The translations under genes were made by a program, and so were the position numbers. Under the pieces are notes generated by a model. That model was not told where the DNA came from, did no database searches, and worked only from the letters and a program-made list of their open reading frames with translations. DNA of 64,000 bases from Paenibacillus lacisoli. GTDB taxonomy: Bacteria; Bacillota; Bacilli; Paenibacillales; Paenibacillaceae. The stretch is taken from the NCBI RefSeq assembly GCF_030580655.1, contig NZ_JAUQTB010000005.1, positions 62,001 through 126,000 of the forward strand, read 5' to 3'. Below, piece after piece: positions 43,798-53,371 of the stretch (within the stretch, counting starts at the first letter, position 1; every line of letters begins with the position of its first letter).

Positions 43798-45030
43798 ATG
43801 CTTACTGACCCTTCGAAATCCCGGTCTGCGGACCGTCATTCCCCCTTGATACAGAACCGGGCGGCCGCCGCCGGATGGCTGCTGATCCTCGGGATTATCC
43901 TTGTTGCCACAACCATGCGGGCACCGCTCACATCAGCCGGCCCCCTGCTCGCCGATATCGCTGGAGAACTGGGGATCTCCAATACTGCCGCAGGCATGAT
44001 TACCACACTGCCGCTGCTGGCGTTTGCCCTGATGTCTCCCTTCGCACCGAAGTTAGCCAAGCGGTATGGTATTCCTGCCGTGCTCTTCGGCGCAATGATC
44101 CTGCTGACCGCCGGAGTCCTGCTGCGTTCTTCCGGAGGTGCGGCTGCGCTGTTCATAGGCACCGGTATGCTGGGCTTGGCCATCTCCGTCTGTAATGTGC
44201 TGCTCCCAAGCCTGATCAAGCAGCGCTTTCCGAGCCGGATTGGCGTAATGACCGGCGTCTATTCCGCGTCCATGAATCTCTGCGCCGCAGTGGCTTCGGG
44301 CATCAGCGTTCCGCTGGCGGTCCGCGCCGGACTGGGCTGGAAAAGCTCGCTCGGCATATGGGCAATCCTGTCAGCAGTCGCACTGGTGCTGTGGCTGCCG
44401 CAGCTCAAAGGCAGCCGGCCGCCCCAGGCTGCTGTTCATCGTGCAGATGCCCGTCGGACTAGTCTGTGGCGTTCTGCCCTGGCCTGGCAGGTTACCCTGT
44501 TCATGGGCTTTCAATCTGTTATTTTCTACTCCCTGATTACCTGGCTGCCCGCTGTGCTGATCGAACAGGGGCTCTCCAGTGATACGGCAGGCTACATGCT
44601 GTCTGTCATGCAGCTGGTCTCCCTGCCCTTTGCATTCATCGTCCCGATCTGGGCCGGACGGATGCAGAGCCAGCGTCTGCTCGCCATCATTGGAGCTGCG
44701 GCCTTCCTCATCGGCATTCTGGGTCTCAGTCTCGAACTCAGCCAGTGGGCTGTGCTGTGGGCCGTGTCGCTCGGTATAGGCGGGGGCTTCTCCTTCAGTG
44801 TTGCCATGATGCTGTTCAGCCAGCGGACCCGCTCCTCCCTGGAAGCGGCCGAGCTGTCCGGTATGGCTCAGTCCGTCGGTTATCTGCTGGCCGCCTGCGG
44901 TCCGCTGCTGGTCGGTTATCTGCACGACCTTACGCATCATTGGTTAACTCCGCTGCTGCTGCTCGGCACAGCCAGTGTCATCCTGATGCTGGCCGGATAC
45001 CTTGCCGGACGCAGCCGTTACGTCTCCTGA
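43798..45030 (+). CDS. MFS transporter, CynX/NimT-type
   Basis: A 410-residue transporter with twelve membrane helices. The first helix region reads GWLLILGIILVATTMRAPLTSAGPLLADIAGELGISNTAAGMITTLP, the pattern of the cyanate/NimT branch of the major facilitator superfamily, followed by the cytoplasmic loop KLAKRYG. These proteins export small anions or drugs such as 2-nitroimidazole; the substrate here is unknown. GATGGAGGAACC precedes ATG 43798. Stands alone, closed by a strong terminator. Confidence 0.9.
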   Translation: MLTDPSKSRSADRHSPLIQNRAAAAGWLLILGIILVATTMRAPLTSAGPLLADIAGELGISNTAAGMITTLPLLAFALMSPFAPKLAKRYGIPAVLFGAMILLTAGVLLRSSGGAAALFIGTGMLGLAISVCNVLLPSLIKQRFPSRIGVMTGVYSASMNLCAAVASGISVPLAVRAGLGWKSSLGIWAILSAVALVLWLPQLKGSRPPQAAVHRADARRTSLWRSALAWQVTLFMGFQSVIFYSLITWLPAVLIEQGLSSDTAGYMLSVMQLVSLPFAFIVPIWAGRMQSQRLLAIIGAAAFLIGILGLSLELSQWAVLWAVSLGIGGGFSFSVAMMLFSQRTRSSLEAAELSGMAQSVGYLLAACGPLLVGYLHDLTHHWLTPLLLLGTASVILMLAGYLAGRSRYVS

Positions 45031-45033
45031 ACC

Positions 45034-45077
45034 AAAAGGGTTCCCCTGCTCGCTCGCGCGAACGGGGGAACCCTTTT
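45034..45077. terminator. Bidirectional terminator
   Basis: Perfect 13-bp arms AAAAGGGTTCCCC / GGGGAACCCTTTT between the convergent MFS and GNAT genes. Confidence 0.88.
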
Positions 45078-45095
45078 GACATCCTATTAGAAAGT

Positions 45096-45644
45096 TCAGC
45101 TTTTTAGCGAATACTCATACAGACTGAAGTCGTCTTCTTCTCCCATGAACATAAAACCGCAGCTCTGGTACAGGTGATTCAGCTTCTCGTTGGTATGGCC
45201 GCAGTCCAGACGCAGCCGGTCCTTTCCCGTATAATGAACATGGCTCTGTGCCCACTTCAATATATTGCGGCCCAGGCCGGACCTTGCATAATTCCGGTTC
45301 ACTGCCAGACGATGCAGATATACCGCTGTATCCTCTTCGGGATGCTCGACCTTCCACAGCCTCCGGTCCCAGTCGCTCGGCTGCTGCTGAAGAATCACCA
45401 TTCCCGCCAGTTCGCCGCTGATCTGATCCCTGAACAAGATAACCTCCTCCCTGCGTATCGCAGCCGGAGTATCATGACTGTCTTCGCCTTTCAACAGATT
45501 GCTCCATTGGGTAGAACCTGTGCTTTGCAGCCAGCGCGCCGTGTCCAGCAGTAAGTCCCTTACCTGATCCTGATCCTCCTGGGAAGCCGGTACAGCCTCG
45601 ATCCCTTCCTGAACTTGTTTCTCCCTGATCTCTATAGCCGTCAT
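45096..45644 (-). CDS. GNAT family N-acetyltransferase
   Basis: A 182-residue acetyltransferase. The acetyl-CoA site is LHRLAVNRNYARSGLGRNILKWAQSHV at about residues 113-140, with a preceding core strand and a closing NEKLNHLYQSCGFMFMGE. The N-terminal part (AVPASQEDQDQVRDLLLDTARWLQSTGSTQW) is like that of stand-alone stress acetyltransferases in Paenibacillus. GGGAGG precedes ATG 45644. Confidence 0.88.
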   Translation of the reverse strand: MTAIEIREKQVQEGIEAVPASQEDQDQVRDLLLDTARWLQSTGSTQWSNLLKGEDSHDTPAAIRREEVILFRDQISGELAGMVILQQQPSDWDRRLWKVEHPEEDTAVYLHRLAVNRNYARSGLGRNILKWAQSHVHYTGKDRLRLDCGHTNEKLNHLYQSCGFMFMGEEDDFSLYEYSLKS

Positions 45645-45715
45645 ATTATTTCCTCCCCGTTCCTTCTGCTAGAGTAATCCTAGCAACAGGGAGCGGAGCA
45701 TGTCAATCTTAGCTG

Positions 45716-47237
45716 CTAACGCTGCTGTACATAGGCCTCAAGCGACTGCTGTGCCCGGAACCTCGATACATTGAACGACGGCCAGCCTGTATTTTCCTGT
45801 CTAATCTCATCTAGTTTTTGCTCCAGCTTCTTATTGAATGCGTTATGAATGTAAGGGCTGCCGTCATTCTCGACCAGCTTCACCAGCTCAGGCACAGCAT
45901 CTGCGGACAGTTCAACCAGATAAGCCGGATCCAGGGTACGGTTCACCTGATAACGCTCAACATTTGCTCTTACCACCCAGGCATCCCAGGATACATAATT
46001 GATGACCATATAGGCTGCAAGACTAACAAGCATAAAGCACGGAGCCAGCGGAAGACGGGTTACAGCGATACGTACGCCGGTAATCAGGAGCATCACTGCC
46101 AGATAGATCATAAAGGCATGCACCAGGAAACGTGTATACGTGTATACGTGTAGCCGTATGCCTCTTCATACATAGCCAGTTTCATATAAGCGGAGAACAG
46201 CATCACACCGGAACAGCCGGCAAGAATGAAGAGCATGAACTGATTCAACCGCTGCAGCACGAGGCGTGCATGGTCCAGAGCATAACGAAGCGTGATTAGG
46301 AGCAGGGTGAAATTGAGCGAGCTGACCAGGATCAGTTCGAAGAACCCTTTGCGTGCATAGGCTGCATAGGTCATATCCTTGGGAAGAAGGCCTTCCCATG
46401 CCCCGAAAAAGTAACTGAATTGAATAACGACAAACAGGATATAGACGGCATTCACCATAACCAGAAGCGTAAGCATGATGACCGGATCAATAGCAAAATC
46501 AGAACGCTGGCTATAATCCTTCCCCTCTGCCTTCACATTCTCCCCAGTGGGCGGTGAGGTCCTTCCTTCATTCCACAATTCCTCTGCAAACGTAAATCTC
46601 TTCGGCTGCAGCAATCCCCAGAGAAATGCTGCAAGACACAGCCCTGCGATCAAAATCCAGAGCAGCCGGGCCAGGACCGAACCGAAAGACAGACCGGTCA
46701 GGTGGCGCGGAATCAAAGACAGGACGCGGCCGAAGTTGCCATCGGCAGAGACCAGCAGTGTAATGACGATGGCTAGAAATGGAATTGCAATAACCAGGCC
46801 GGCGGCGATCTTTCGAAGGACCGTATACCGGCCAGCCTGAGGTTGACGTCCCAACTGGTCCCGTATTAACCCGAACGCCGTACCCCAATGAGACTCAGCC
46901 CGCCTTTCCTCTCACCCAAGAGATACACCAGCTGGGCCGAGATCATAACCGGAATCAGCAACAGATTCAGGGCTGAGAACATAGAAGCATCGAATAATGC
47001 ATATCGCAGTGACAGCAGCAGGACAACGGGCAGGATCAGCAGATTAAAAGGACTCCACAGGCGGGGCTTCAGCCGCGGGCGAGAGAACAAATATATGTAG
47101 GAATAAAACAAGACAACGAACAAAATTACGGATACGCCCGGCTGATGCCCGTAAAACAGATACTGATGCGCACAAGCCAGCAGCATGGCGGTACCCAGCA
47201 CCTTCACAGACGGGCGTGCTTGAACTTCTTCAGACAT
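45716..47237 (-). pseudogene. DUF4173 membrane-protein gene broken by two frameshifts
   Basis: Three consecutive minus-strand frames (47237-46866, 46854-46108 and 46123-45716; 123, 248 and 135 residues) together make one polytopic DUF4173-like membrane protein of about 500 residues. The second break is at an 8-bp repeat tract (46131-46152): in the present frame the protein reads GYTYTRIHVSW and stops, while removing one 8-bp unit gives GYTYTRFLVHAFMIYLAVML, joining the third piece exactly. The first break lies between 46906 and 46866; adding one A to the AAA run near 46900 would read ERKRRAESHWGTAFGLIRDQLG into the second piece. It could be a true pseudogene, a phase-variable gene, or contain sequencing errors. 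Confidence 0.75.
46131..46152. repeat. Tandem 8-bp repeat (CGTGTATA x 2.75) at a frameshift
   Basis: CGTGTATA occurs twice in full (46131-46138, 46139-46146) followed by CGTGTA. Such short tandem units are prone to slipped-strand change; one unit more or fewer alters the frame of the DUF4173 gene. Confidence 0.9.
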
Positions 47238-47384
47238 AACACTGCTACCTCCACTTCGTTTACTTGGTTTGCATTTCTAGAGTCAGGTTCATTGTATCTG
47301 TTAAAATAAGAAGATAAAGCGAAATAATTCCATACGAAATTTCCGGTTTTAAAATTTATAGTTTCGGTATAGAGGAGCAGGACT

Positions 47385-49127
47385 ATGAAGATACACAACC
47401 AGTTTCTGAAGCTGTATCAGCTGCATGCAGGAACGGACGAGCTGTCTGTGACGCTGGGCGAGATTGCCGGCGTTCTGGACTGCACACAGCGTAATGCGCT
47501 TATGATTATCCGCAAAATGGAGAGCCGGGGCTGGATCTCCTGGCAGGCCAGACGGGGACGGGGACGCCGCTCGCAGCTGACGTTTCTGATCGGGCCGGGT
47601 GAGGTTGCTGCGGAATCCATGATCCAGGCTGTGGAGAGAAGGGAGATCAAGCAGGCCGTAGATGACATCCGGACATATGCGCGTTCGGCCTCCATGCAGG
47701 AGCATCTGCAGGGATGGCTGCTGCAGTATTTCGGCCATCATACGACTCGGGGAGAAGGTCAGAGCCAGGTCGATACGCTCCGCATCCCGCTCCGGCAGCA
47801 GCTGCACACGTTTGATCCGCTGTCGATCAACCTGCTTGCCGAATCGTTCGTAACGAGCCACATCTTCGACGGGCTGGTCCGCCGTGATGAATGCGGACGA
47901 ATCCTGCCTCATTTGGCACTTGGCTGGGAGATCAGTGAGGACCGCACCCGCTGGTCCTTCGTTCTGCGCAAGGAAGTTTTCTTTCACAACGGAAAGCTGC
48001 TGGCAGCCGATGATGTCGTCTTCAGCATTAGACGGCTGATGCAGTCATCCGGCCGCATGCTGTACAGCTTTATCGTCCGCAACATCTTGTCCGTTCAGGC
48101 ATCCGGCCCGTCGGAGGTTGAATTTACACTGAAGGAGCCGAACGAATTGTTCCTTCCATTTCTCTGCACCAGCCGTGCGGTCATCGTACCGCGTGAACTG
48201 GATCATCATCCTCCGGCGGTATTCGCACGATCACCAGTTGGAACGGGTCCCTTCAAGCTGGCTGATTCCGATCAGGGACTCTGTGTACTGGAAGTGTTCC
48301 GCCAGTATTTTCGCGGACGTGCCCAGCTGGACAGGGTCGAGATTGTTCAGCTTCCCTGGAATCTTGGCAGCGATGAGGAGGATAGTCCGGATCAGACGTC
48401 TCCCTTCCATATCATTCATCATCCGACGACTCCCGGAACTACGTCCTCATCCGGAGGAAACTCGTCCGGCTCACATATCCAGTCTGGATCCTATGTACGT
48501 AAATTCATTACCTTCAATACGCAAAAGACAGGCCCGCTTCAGGACACGGCCATCCGGGCATCCATCTGCCGTATGCTGGAGATGGACCGTTTCAACAGGG
48601 ACTCTGATGCTGCCTTCCGCGATAATATAAAGCCGGGTTCATCGGGAAGCCTGCCATTACCGGTGGAGCTGACCTTGGCCACCATCCCGCAGTATCGGCA
48701 GGAAGCCCGCACTCTGGCGGACCTGCTGGAGCGTAACGGCTGCTCGTGCCGACTTAACGTGCTGTCCGTCGAGGCATTCAAGGGTTCCAGCCGGATGGAA
48801 GCGGATCTGATCCTCTTCTCGCTGATTCGGGATCAGGATATGCACCTGCGTCAGTATGATCTGTACGAAACATTAGCCGGACACGTCGAGCCCCACAGCC
48901 GGATTGATATTGAGCGCCTGCTTCGCCAGGCTGCCCAGACGTACGAGGAAGCCGCCCGCACGGACTGCTTCCTCCAGATCGAGGAGCGCCTGATCCAGGC
49001 GCATCAGCTTCATATTTTGTATGAACGGCCCGTTCAGACTGCCTATCTGCCTTCTGTACGCGGTGTCAGCTTTAACAGCCAGGGCTGGGTCGATCTACGC
49101 CATATCTGGTTCCCGCCCAAGAGGTAG
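47385..49127 (+). CDS. SgrR-type regulator with solute-binding domain
   Basis: A 580-residue cytoplasmic protein. The N-terminal winged helix of the SgrR family fills residues 1-110 (LGEIAGVLDCTQRNALMIIRKMESRGWISWQ). A family-5 (oligopeptide-type) substrate-binding domain follows from about 130 (QQLHTFDPLSINLLAESFVTSHIFDGLVRRD, HLALGWEISEDRTRWSFVLRKEVFFHNGKLL). There is no signal peptide, as expected for a DNA-binding sensor. In enteric bacteria SgrR senses sugar-phosphate stress, but Bacillales members often control adjacent transporters, which is not evident here. AGAGGAG precedes ATG 47385. Confidence 0.9.
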   Translation: MKIHNQFLKLYQLHAGTDELSVTLGEIAGVLDCTQRNALMIIRKMESRGWISWQARRGRGRRSQLTFLIGPGEVAAESMIQAVERREIKQAVDDIRTYARSASMQEHLQGWLLQYFGHHTTRGEGQSQVDTLRIPLRQQLHTFDPLSINLLAESFVTSHIFDGLVRRDECGRILPHLALGWEISEDRTRWSFVLRKEVFFHNGKLLAADDVVFSIRRLMQSSGRMLYSFIVRNILSVQASGPSEVEFTLKEPNELFLPFLCTSRAVIVPRELDHHPPAVFARSPVGTGPFKLADSDQGLCVLEVFRQYFRGRAQLDRVEIVQLPWNLGSDEEDSPDQTSPFHIIHHPTTPGTTSSSGGNSSGSHIQSGSYVRKFITFNTQKTGPLQDTAIRASICRMLEMDRFNRDSDAAFRDNIKPGSSGSLPLPVELTLATIPQYRQEARTLADLLERNGCSCRLNVLSVEAFKGSSRMEADLILFSLIRDQDMHLRQYDLYETLAGHVEPHSRIDIERLLRQAAQTYEEAARTDCFLQIEERLIQAHQLHILYERPVQTAYLPSVRGVSFNSQGWVDLRHIWFPPKR

Positions 49128-49216
49128 AAGAGGAGAATAGTCCCGTTTGGCAGCAACTTTTTATGGTTAACCTATGAAGGTATGGAAAAATATGATAATC
49201 ACGAGGAGGCAAAACT

Positions 49217-50119
49217 GTGTTCAATCGCATGGATGAGATTATGATCGAGATTCCAGATGTTGAACGGCCGGATCCTAACGCTGCTGCCGCTATTCAGGAG
49301 CTGCTCGGGGGTAAATTCGGTGAAATGTCCACACTCAATAACTATCTTTTCCAGTCCTTTAATTTCAGGAATAAATCAAAGCTGATGCCTTTTTATGACC
49401 TGGTCACGAGTATTACAGCCGAAGAGCTTGGGCACGTCGAGCTGGTCTCGCACGCGATCAATAAATGTCTGCAAGGCTCCACGTCTTATACGGAACCGGA
49501 TGCAGGTCCACTCGGCTCTGTGAAGGACGCCCGGTTCTCTTATCATTTTTTGGCCGGCGCCCAAGGGGCTATGCCGTTCGATTCTATGGGAAATCCGTGG
49601 ACGGGGACCCATGTGTTCAACAGTGGAAATCTGGTGGAAGACCTGCTGCACAACTTCTTCCTGGAATGCGGCGCACGAACACACAAAATGAAAGTCTATG
49701 AAATGACGGATCATCCTGCAGCACGCGAGGTCGTAGGTTTCCTGCTCGTGCGCGGCGGGGTTCATGTGGTCGCTTATGCCAAAGCACTCGAAATGGCCAC
49801 TGGCGTAGACGTGACAAAGCTTGTTCCGATCCCTTCCCTAAGTAATAAATCTTTTAGTGAAGCACATAAATATGAGGACAAAGGGGTTCATACGAAGCTG
49901 TATACCTGGAGTGACAACGACTTCACGAGCATAGATCAGATCTGGAAAGGCAGGCATCCGGAAGACGGTCTGCCACTGGAAGTGCTGAAAGGCTCTCCGC
50001 AGGGCGTTCCCGTGCCTGAGAACCCTCCGCTGGACGAGGAATTTGCTCCCGGCATCTCCATGGAGGATTTTGAACTGATTGCGAAAAGGCTGAAAGCATC
50101 AGGAAATATCAGGGACTAA
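49217..50119 (+). CDS. Manganese catalase family protein (YjqC/CotJC-like)
   Basis: A 300-residue di-manganese catalase that breaks down hydrogen peroxide. All five metal ligands expected from the Lactobacillus plantarum enzyme can be placed: Glu36 in GGKFGEMST, Glu70 and His73 in TAEELGHVEL, Glu150 in NFFLECGAR, and His183 in RGGVHVVAYAKALE. It should therefore be active. The C-terminal tail after about residue 235 matches the longer YjqC-type proteins. Start GTG 49217 has AGGAGG 7 bases upstream. Confidence 0.94.
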   Translation: MFNRMDEIMIEIPDVERPDPNAAAAIQELLGGKFGEMSTLNNYLFQSFNFRNKSKLMPFYDLVTSITAEELGHVELVSHAINKCLQGSTSYTEPDAGPLGSVKDARFSYHFLAGAQGAMPFDSMGNPWTGTHVFNSGNLVEDLLHNFFLECGARTHKMKVYEMTDHPAAREVVGFLLVRGGVHVVAYAKALEMATGVDVTKLVPIPSLSNKSFSEAHKYEDKGVHTKLYTWSDNDFTSIDQIWKGRHPEDGLPLEVLKGSPQGVPVPENPPLDEEFAPGISMEDFELIAKRLKASGNIRD

Positions 50120-50138
50120 GTGAATATCTGATGAAATG

Positions 50139-50166
50139 AAGGAGCATCGGGATGATGCTCCTTTTC
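50139..50166 (+). terminator. Terminator of the manganese catalase gene
   Basis: AAGGAGCATC / GATGCTCCTT in a 10-bp stem followed by TTC, 19 bases past the stop. Confidence 0.75.
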
Positions 50167-50292
50167 TGCTTCAAGGAAACATTGCACTTCGACCAAAAAT
50201 AATTTACGAACACCGTAACCTTTATTATGGTTCCAGCGTCAATAGGAGGTGGAAAACATTTCAATCCTTTGAAGAAACAGGAGTGAACACGG

Positions 50293-52608
50293 ATGAAAAA
50301 AATGTTATCGGCAGCAGCCGTCAGCATCCTGCTGGCCGCCTCGCTCGGGCAAGCCCCGGCCGCGGACGCTGCACAGCCTATTCAGATTTACATTAACGGT
50401 GTCCAGCTGAAGACCGCCAAGGCACCCACTATGATCGGGAACCGCACCCTGGTTCCGCTTCGCGCTATCTTCGAGGCTCTTAACGCAGAAGTATTATGGA
50501 ATCAGAAAACGCAGACAGTAACAGCAACCAAAGGCAGCCGCACCGTCGTGCTGAAGATCGGCTCCAAAACAGCTATTGTCAACAACGGAAGTGTCCAGCT
50601 GGACGTCCCCGCTAAAAATTTGAACGGTTACACGATGGTTCCTGTCCGTTTTGTAAGTGAAGCCCTTGGAGAAGACGTCAAATGGAACCCGTCCACCATG
50701 ACGGTCACGGTCACGACCGATGATGAAGTCACGCCGGTAGCCTCGGTGGTGACGTCTGTCACCGGCAGCAGCGGGAACGGCGGGGACCTGGAGGTTTCTT
50801 TTACCCGAGTGAGTGATGAATCTGTTGTAGATCACTATCGCATTATCGCGGTGAAGGCAGCGAACGCCTCCTCTTTTACACTAGATAAAGCGCGCAGTCT
50901 GAACAGCAACAATTATACACCTGTGTTTACCAGCGGAACCGATCCGTCCATCCCGCTGAACAGCCAGACCCGGGACAGTGACGGCGACGTGCTGCGCAGC
51001 AGTCAAAGTTATGTATTCTATATCATGACCGTCGGCAATGACCTGGCCGGCAGCCGTACCGCCCTATCCCGTCCGTCTGCGGCTGTCCAGGTTCCATCCG
51101 GTATCGTGCCGGTTAACGCTCCTTCCGGCGTGGCTGTCAGCGATGTGTCGGACTACGGCGATGGACGCGATCTGTCCGTCAGCTTCAACCGTGCCCAGAA
51201 CGAGGCCAATATTGCTCAGTATCGTGTCTTTGTTGTAAAAACCAGGGATGCCGGCAGCTTCAACAACAACACGGCTAACCAGATCGGCTCTTCGAGCTAT
51301 ACCGCCGTTAACAAAACCGGCGGCAATCCGAAAATTATATTGGGCAGCAGTTCCCGGGATACAGCGGGTGAACTGATCCGCACCGGTGTGCCGTATACCG
51401 TCTTCGTGCAGTCCATCAGCTCAAATTCAAGTACAGCGTATAACAATCTGTCTGCGTCTTCGGCCTCCATTACACTGAATGGCAGCTCCGTTCCGGTCCC
51501 GGTCATTACGTCGGCAGCAGATGTCAGCAATTACGGGGACAGCCGGGATCTGCGCGTGGAGTTCAACCGTTCTGCGGATGAATCCCGTATCTCGCAGTAT
51601 CGCGTCTTCGTGGTGCGGCAGAATGCAGCGAACAGCTTCAATATTTCGGCAGCACTGAGCACACCCTCAGGGCGTTATGTGGACATACCGAAGACAGGAG
51701 GTAACATTCAGCGTACCCTGCCGGCAGGCCTGCAGGATTCTCAAGGCAACACGATCCGTAACGGCGAGGTGTACCGCATTTTCGTCATGGCCGTCTCCAA
51801 CAATCCGAACAGCTACTCACATGCACTTGCCTATTCCAGCCTTGTTGAATTGAAGAACTCTTCCGTGGGTACAGCCAGCCGTGTCAGTGTCAGCGATGTG
51901 AGTGATTACAATGACGGACGGGATCTGGAGATCGCCTTCAACCGGGCAGCGAATGAGACCAATCTGGATCACTATCGTGTGCTGGTCGTCAAGTCGGCCA
52001 ATGCCAACCGTTTCGATCTGGAAGATGCCAAAGGCGTATCCGGATCCAACTATACGAAAGTGAATCGTACCGGCTCCAACCTTCGTCTGACACTCGCTTC
52101 GGGAAGCCGGGATGTGGACGGCTCACTCCTTCGCAGCGGTGTGAGCTACCGGGTATTTATCCTGTCCTCCGGGGGCGGCTCCGGTACAGGCAGTTACGCT
52201 CTGTCTGAGCCTTCGTCCGAAATTACATTAAGCTCCCAGTTCTCGGTTGAAGCTGCACGGAATGTCAAAGCGTCGTCCGATCAGGGAAATATAAAAGTCA
52301 CCTTCGATAAGCCCGGCTCTGAAACAGGTATCGCCTATTACGAAGTCATTGCTGTTCCGTCAAGTTCGGCATCCGGCTTTGATCTGCAGGACGCGGAACG
52401 TGTTACTTCCGGCCGTTATATTACACTGTCCGTCAATGATCCGAAGACGGTCACCCTGTCGACCTATGATGTGGATGCGAATGGCGGCAGCCTGAAGGAA
52501 GGCGCCGCGTACCGGATCTTCGTCTTGTCCGTGGCTGACGGCAAGAAGGCAACCGTAAACCGGCTGTCCTCTCCTTCGGCAGAGGTTATGCTGGAGAAGA
52601 GAAATTAA
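50293..52608 (+). CDS. Secreted stalk-domain protein with five degenerate repeats
   Basis: A 771-residue exported protein. A signal peptide (ending near ADAA) leads into a stalk domain at about 28-150 (TLVPLRAIFEALNAEVLWN, MVPVRFVSEALGEDVKWN). Then come five repeats of about 125 residues, each with a segment like VSDYGDGRDLSVSFNRAQNE followed by a strand of YRVFVVK type and an ILGSSSRDTAGELIRTGVPY segment. They look like divergent fibronectin III-like beta-sandwiches. No catalytic domain is seen; it is probably a cell-surface or matrix protein. AGGAG lies 9 bases before ATG 50293. Confidence 0.88.
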   Translation: MKKMLSAAAVSILLAASLGQAPAADAAQPIQIYINGVQLKTAKAPTMIGNRTLVPLRAIFEALNAEVLWNQKTQTVTATKGSRTVVLKIGSKTAIVNNGSVQLDVPAKNLNGYTMVPVRFVSEALGEDVKWNPSTMTVTVTTDDEVTPVASVVTSVTGSSGNGGDLEVSFTRVSDESVVDHYRIIAVKAANASSFTLDKARSLNSNNYTPVFTSGTDPSIPLNSQTRDSDGDVLRSSQSYVFYIMTVGNDLAGSRTALSRPSAAVQVPSGIVPVNAPSGVAVSDVSDYGDGRDLSVSFNRAQNEANIAQYRVFVVKTRDAGSFNNNTANQIGSSSYTAVNKTGGNPKIILGSSSRDTAGELIRTGVPYTVFVQSISSNSSTAYNNLSASSASITLNGSSVPVPVITSAADVSNYGDSRDLRVEFNRSADESRISQYRVFVVRQNAANSFNISAALSTPSGRYVDIPKTGGNIQRTLPAGLQDSQGNTIRNGEVYRIFVMAVSNNPNSYSHALAYSSLVELKNSSVGTASRVSVSDVSDYNDGRDLEIAFNRAANETNLDHYRVLVVKSANANRFDLEDAKGVSGSNYTKVNRTGSNLRLTLASGSRDVDGSLLRSGVSYRVFILSSGGGSGTGSYALSEPSSEITLSSQFSVEAARNVKASSDQGNIKVTFDKPGSETGIAYYEVIAVPSSSASGFDLQDAERVTSGRYITLSVNDPKTVTLSTYDVDANGGSLKEGAAYRIFVLSVADGKKATVNRLSSPSAEVMLEKRN

Positions 52609-52619
52609 CCACCACTAAG

Positions 52620-52653
52620 AAAAAGGCCCTTCTCATTGAGAAGGGCCTTTTTC
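52620..52653. terminator. Bidirectional terminator
   Basis: Perfect arms AAAAAGGCCCTTCTC / GAGAAGGGCCTTTTT with a three-base loop between the repeat-protein gene and the convergent GNAT gene. Confidence 0.9.
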
Positions 52654-52675
52654 ATGCTTGATCTGATATTCTTAA

Positions 52676-53278
52676 CTAGTACTCCACACCGCGTACTTTC
52701 GCGAACACCAGCGTATCCCTCAGCTTTCCGTCGATGTCACAGCTTTCAAGCCGCAGCAGCGCTTCCTGTGTAAAGCCCAGCCTTTCCGCAACCCGCCGGC
52801 TGCGCACGTTGCGGGCATCACAGCGAATCTCAATCCGGTTCGCCTGCAGCTTTTCGGCCGCAAAAGTCGTAATCCGGTCAACCGCTTCCGTAATATAACC
52901 CCTGCCGCTGCAGGAGGTGCGAATCCAGTAGCCGATCTCGAAGCGCCGAGCCTTCCAGTCGATCCGGTGCAGACCGCTGCTGCCGATGAATTCACCTGAT
53001 TCTTTATCGAACAGCAGCAGCCGCAGGTCGGACCGGTCCAGAAACTGATGCCGCCCCTCCCGCACTGTAATTTCGGACTGCTCTAGTGTCGGCAGCTCCC
53101 GCGCCCACGGCATCCATGGCTTTAGCTCTTCAGCACTCTCATATACAGCTGCATGAACGGCTGCTCCATCCCCATATTGAGGTGCACGGATCTGCAGACG
53201 CTCGCTCTCAAAGCATTCGGGAAAAGATAGCATTAACGGATGAACCTGCTCTTTAAGTTTGATATCTGATGGTTTCAT
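52676..53278 (-). CDS. GNAT family N-acetyltransferase (RimJ/RimL-like)
   Basis: A 200-residue acetyltransferase. It opens with ERLQIRAPQYGDGAAVHAAVYES, has the RimJ/RimL-type strand FEIGYWIRTSCSGRGYITEAVDRITTFA as its acetyl-CoA site (about residues 114-141), and closes with RNVRSRRVAERLGFTQEALLRL. Such enzymes acetylate protein N-termini or small amines. AGGAG lies 10 bases before ATG 53278. Not in an operon. Confidence 0.9.
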   Translation of the reverse strand: MKPSDIKLKEQVHPLMLSFPECFESERLQIRAPQYGDGAAVHAAVYESAEELKPWMPWARELPTLEQSEITVREGRHQFLDRSDLRLLLFDKESGEFIGSSGLHRIDWKARRFEIGYWIRTSCSGRGYITEAVDRITTFAAEKLQANRIEIRCDARNVRSRRVAERLGFTQEALLRLESCDIDGKLRDTLVFAKVRGVEY

Positions 53279-53371
53279 ATCTGCTGCGCTCCTGTCAATG
53301 TGAAATCAGGCCCGATCTTACCTGTTGTACCGACAAGCGTAACAGTCCCTGGATTATTCTTCAAGCCACAC

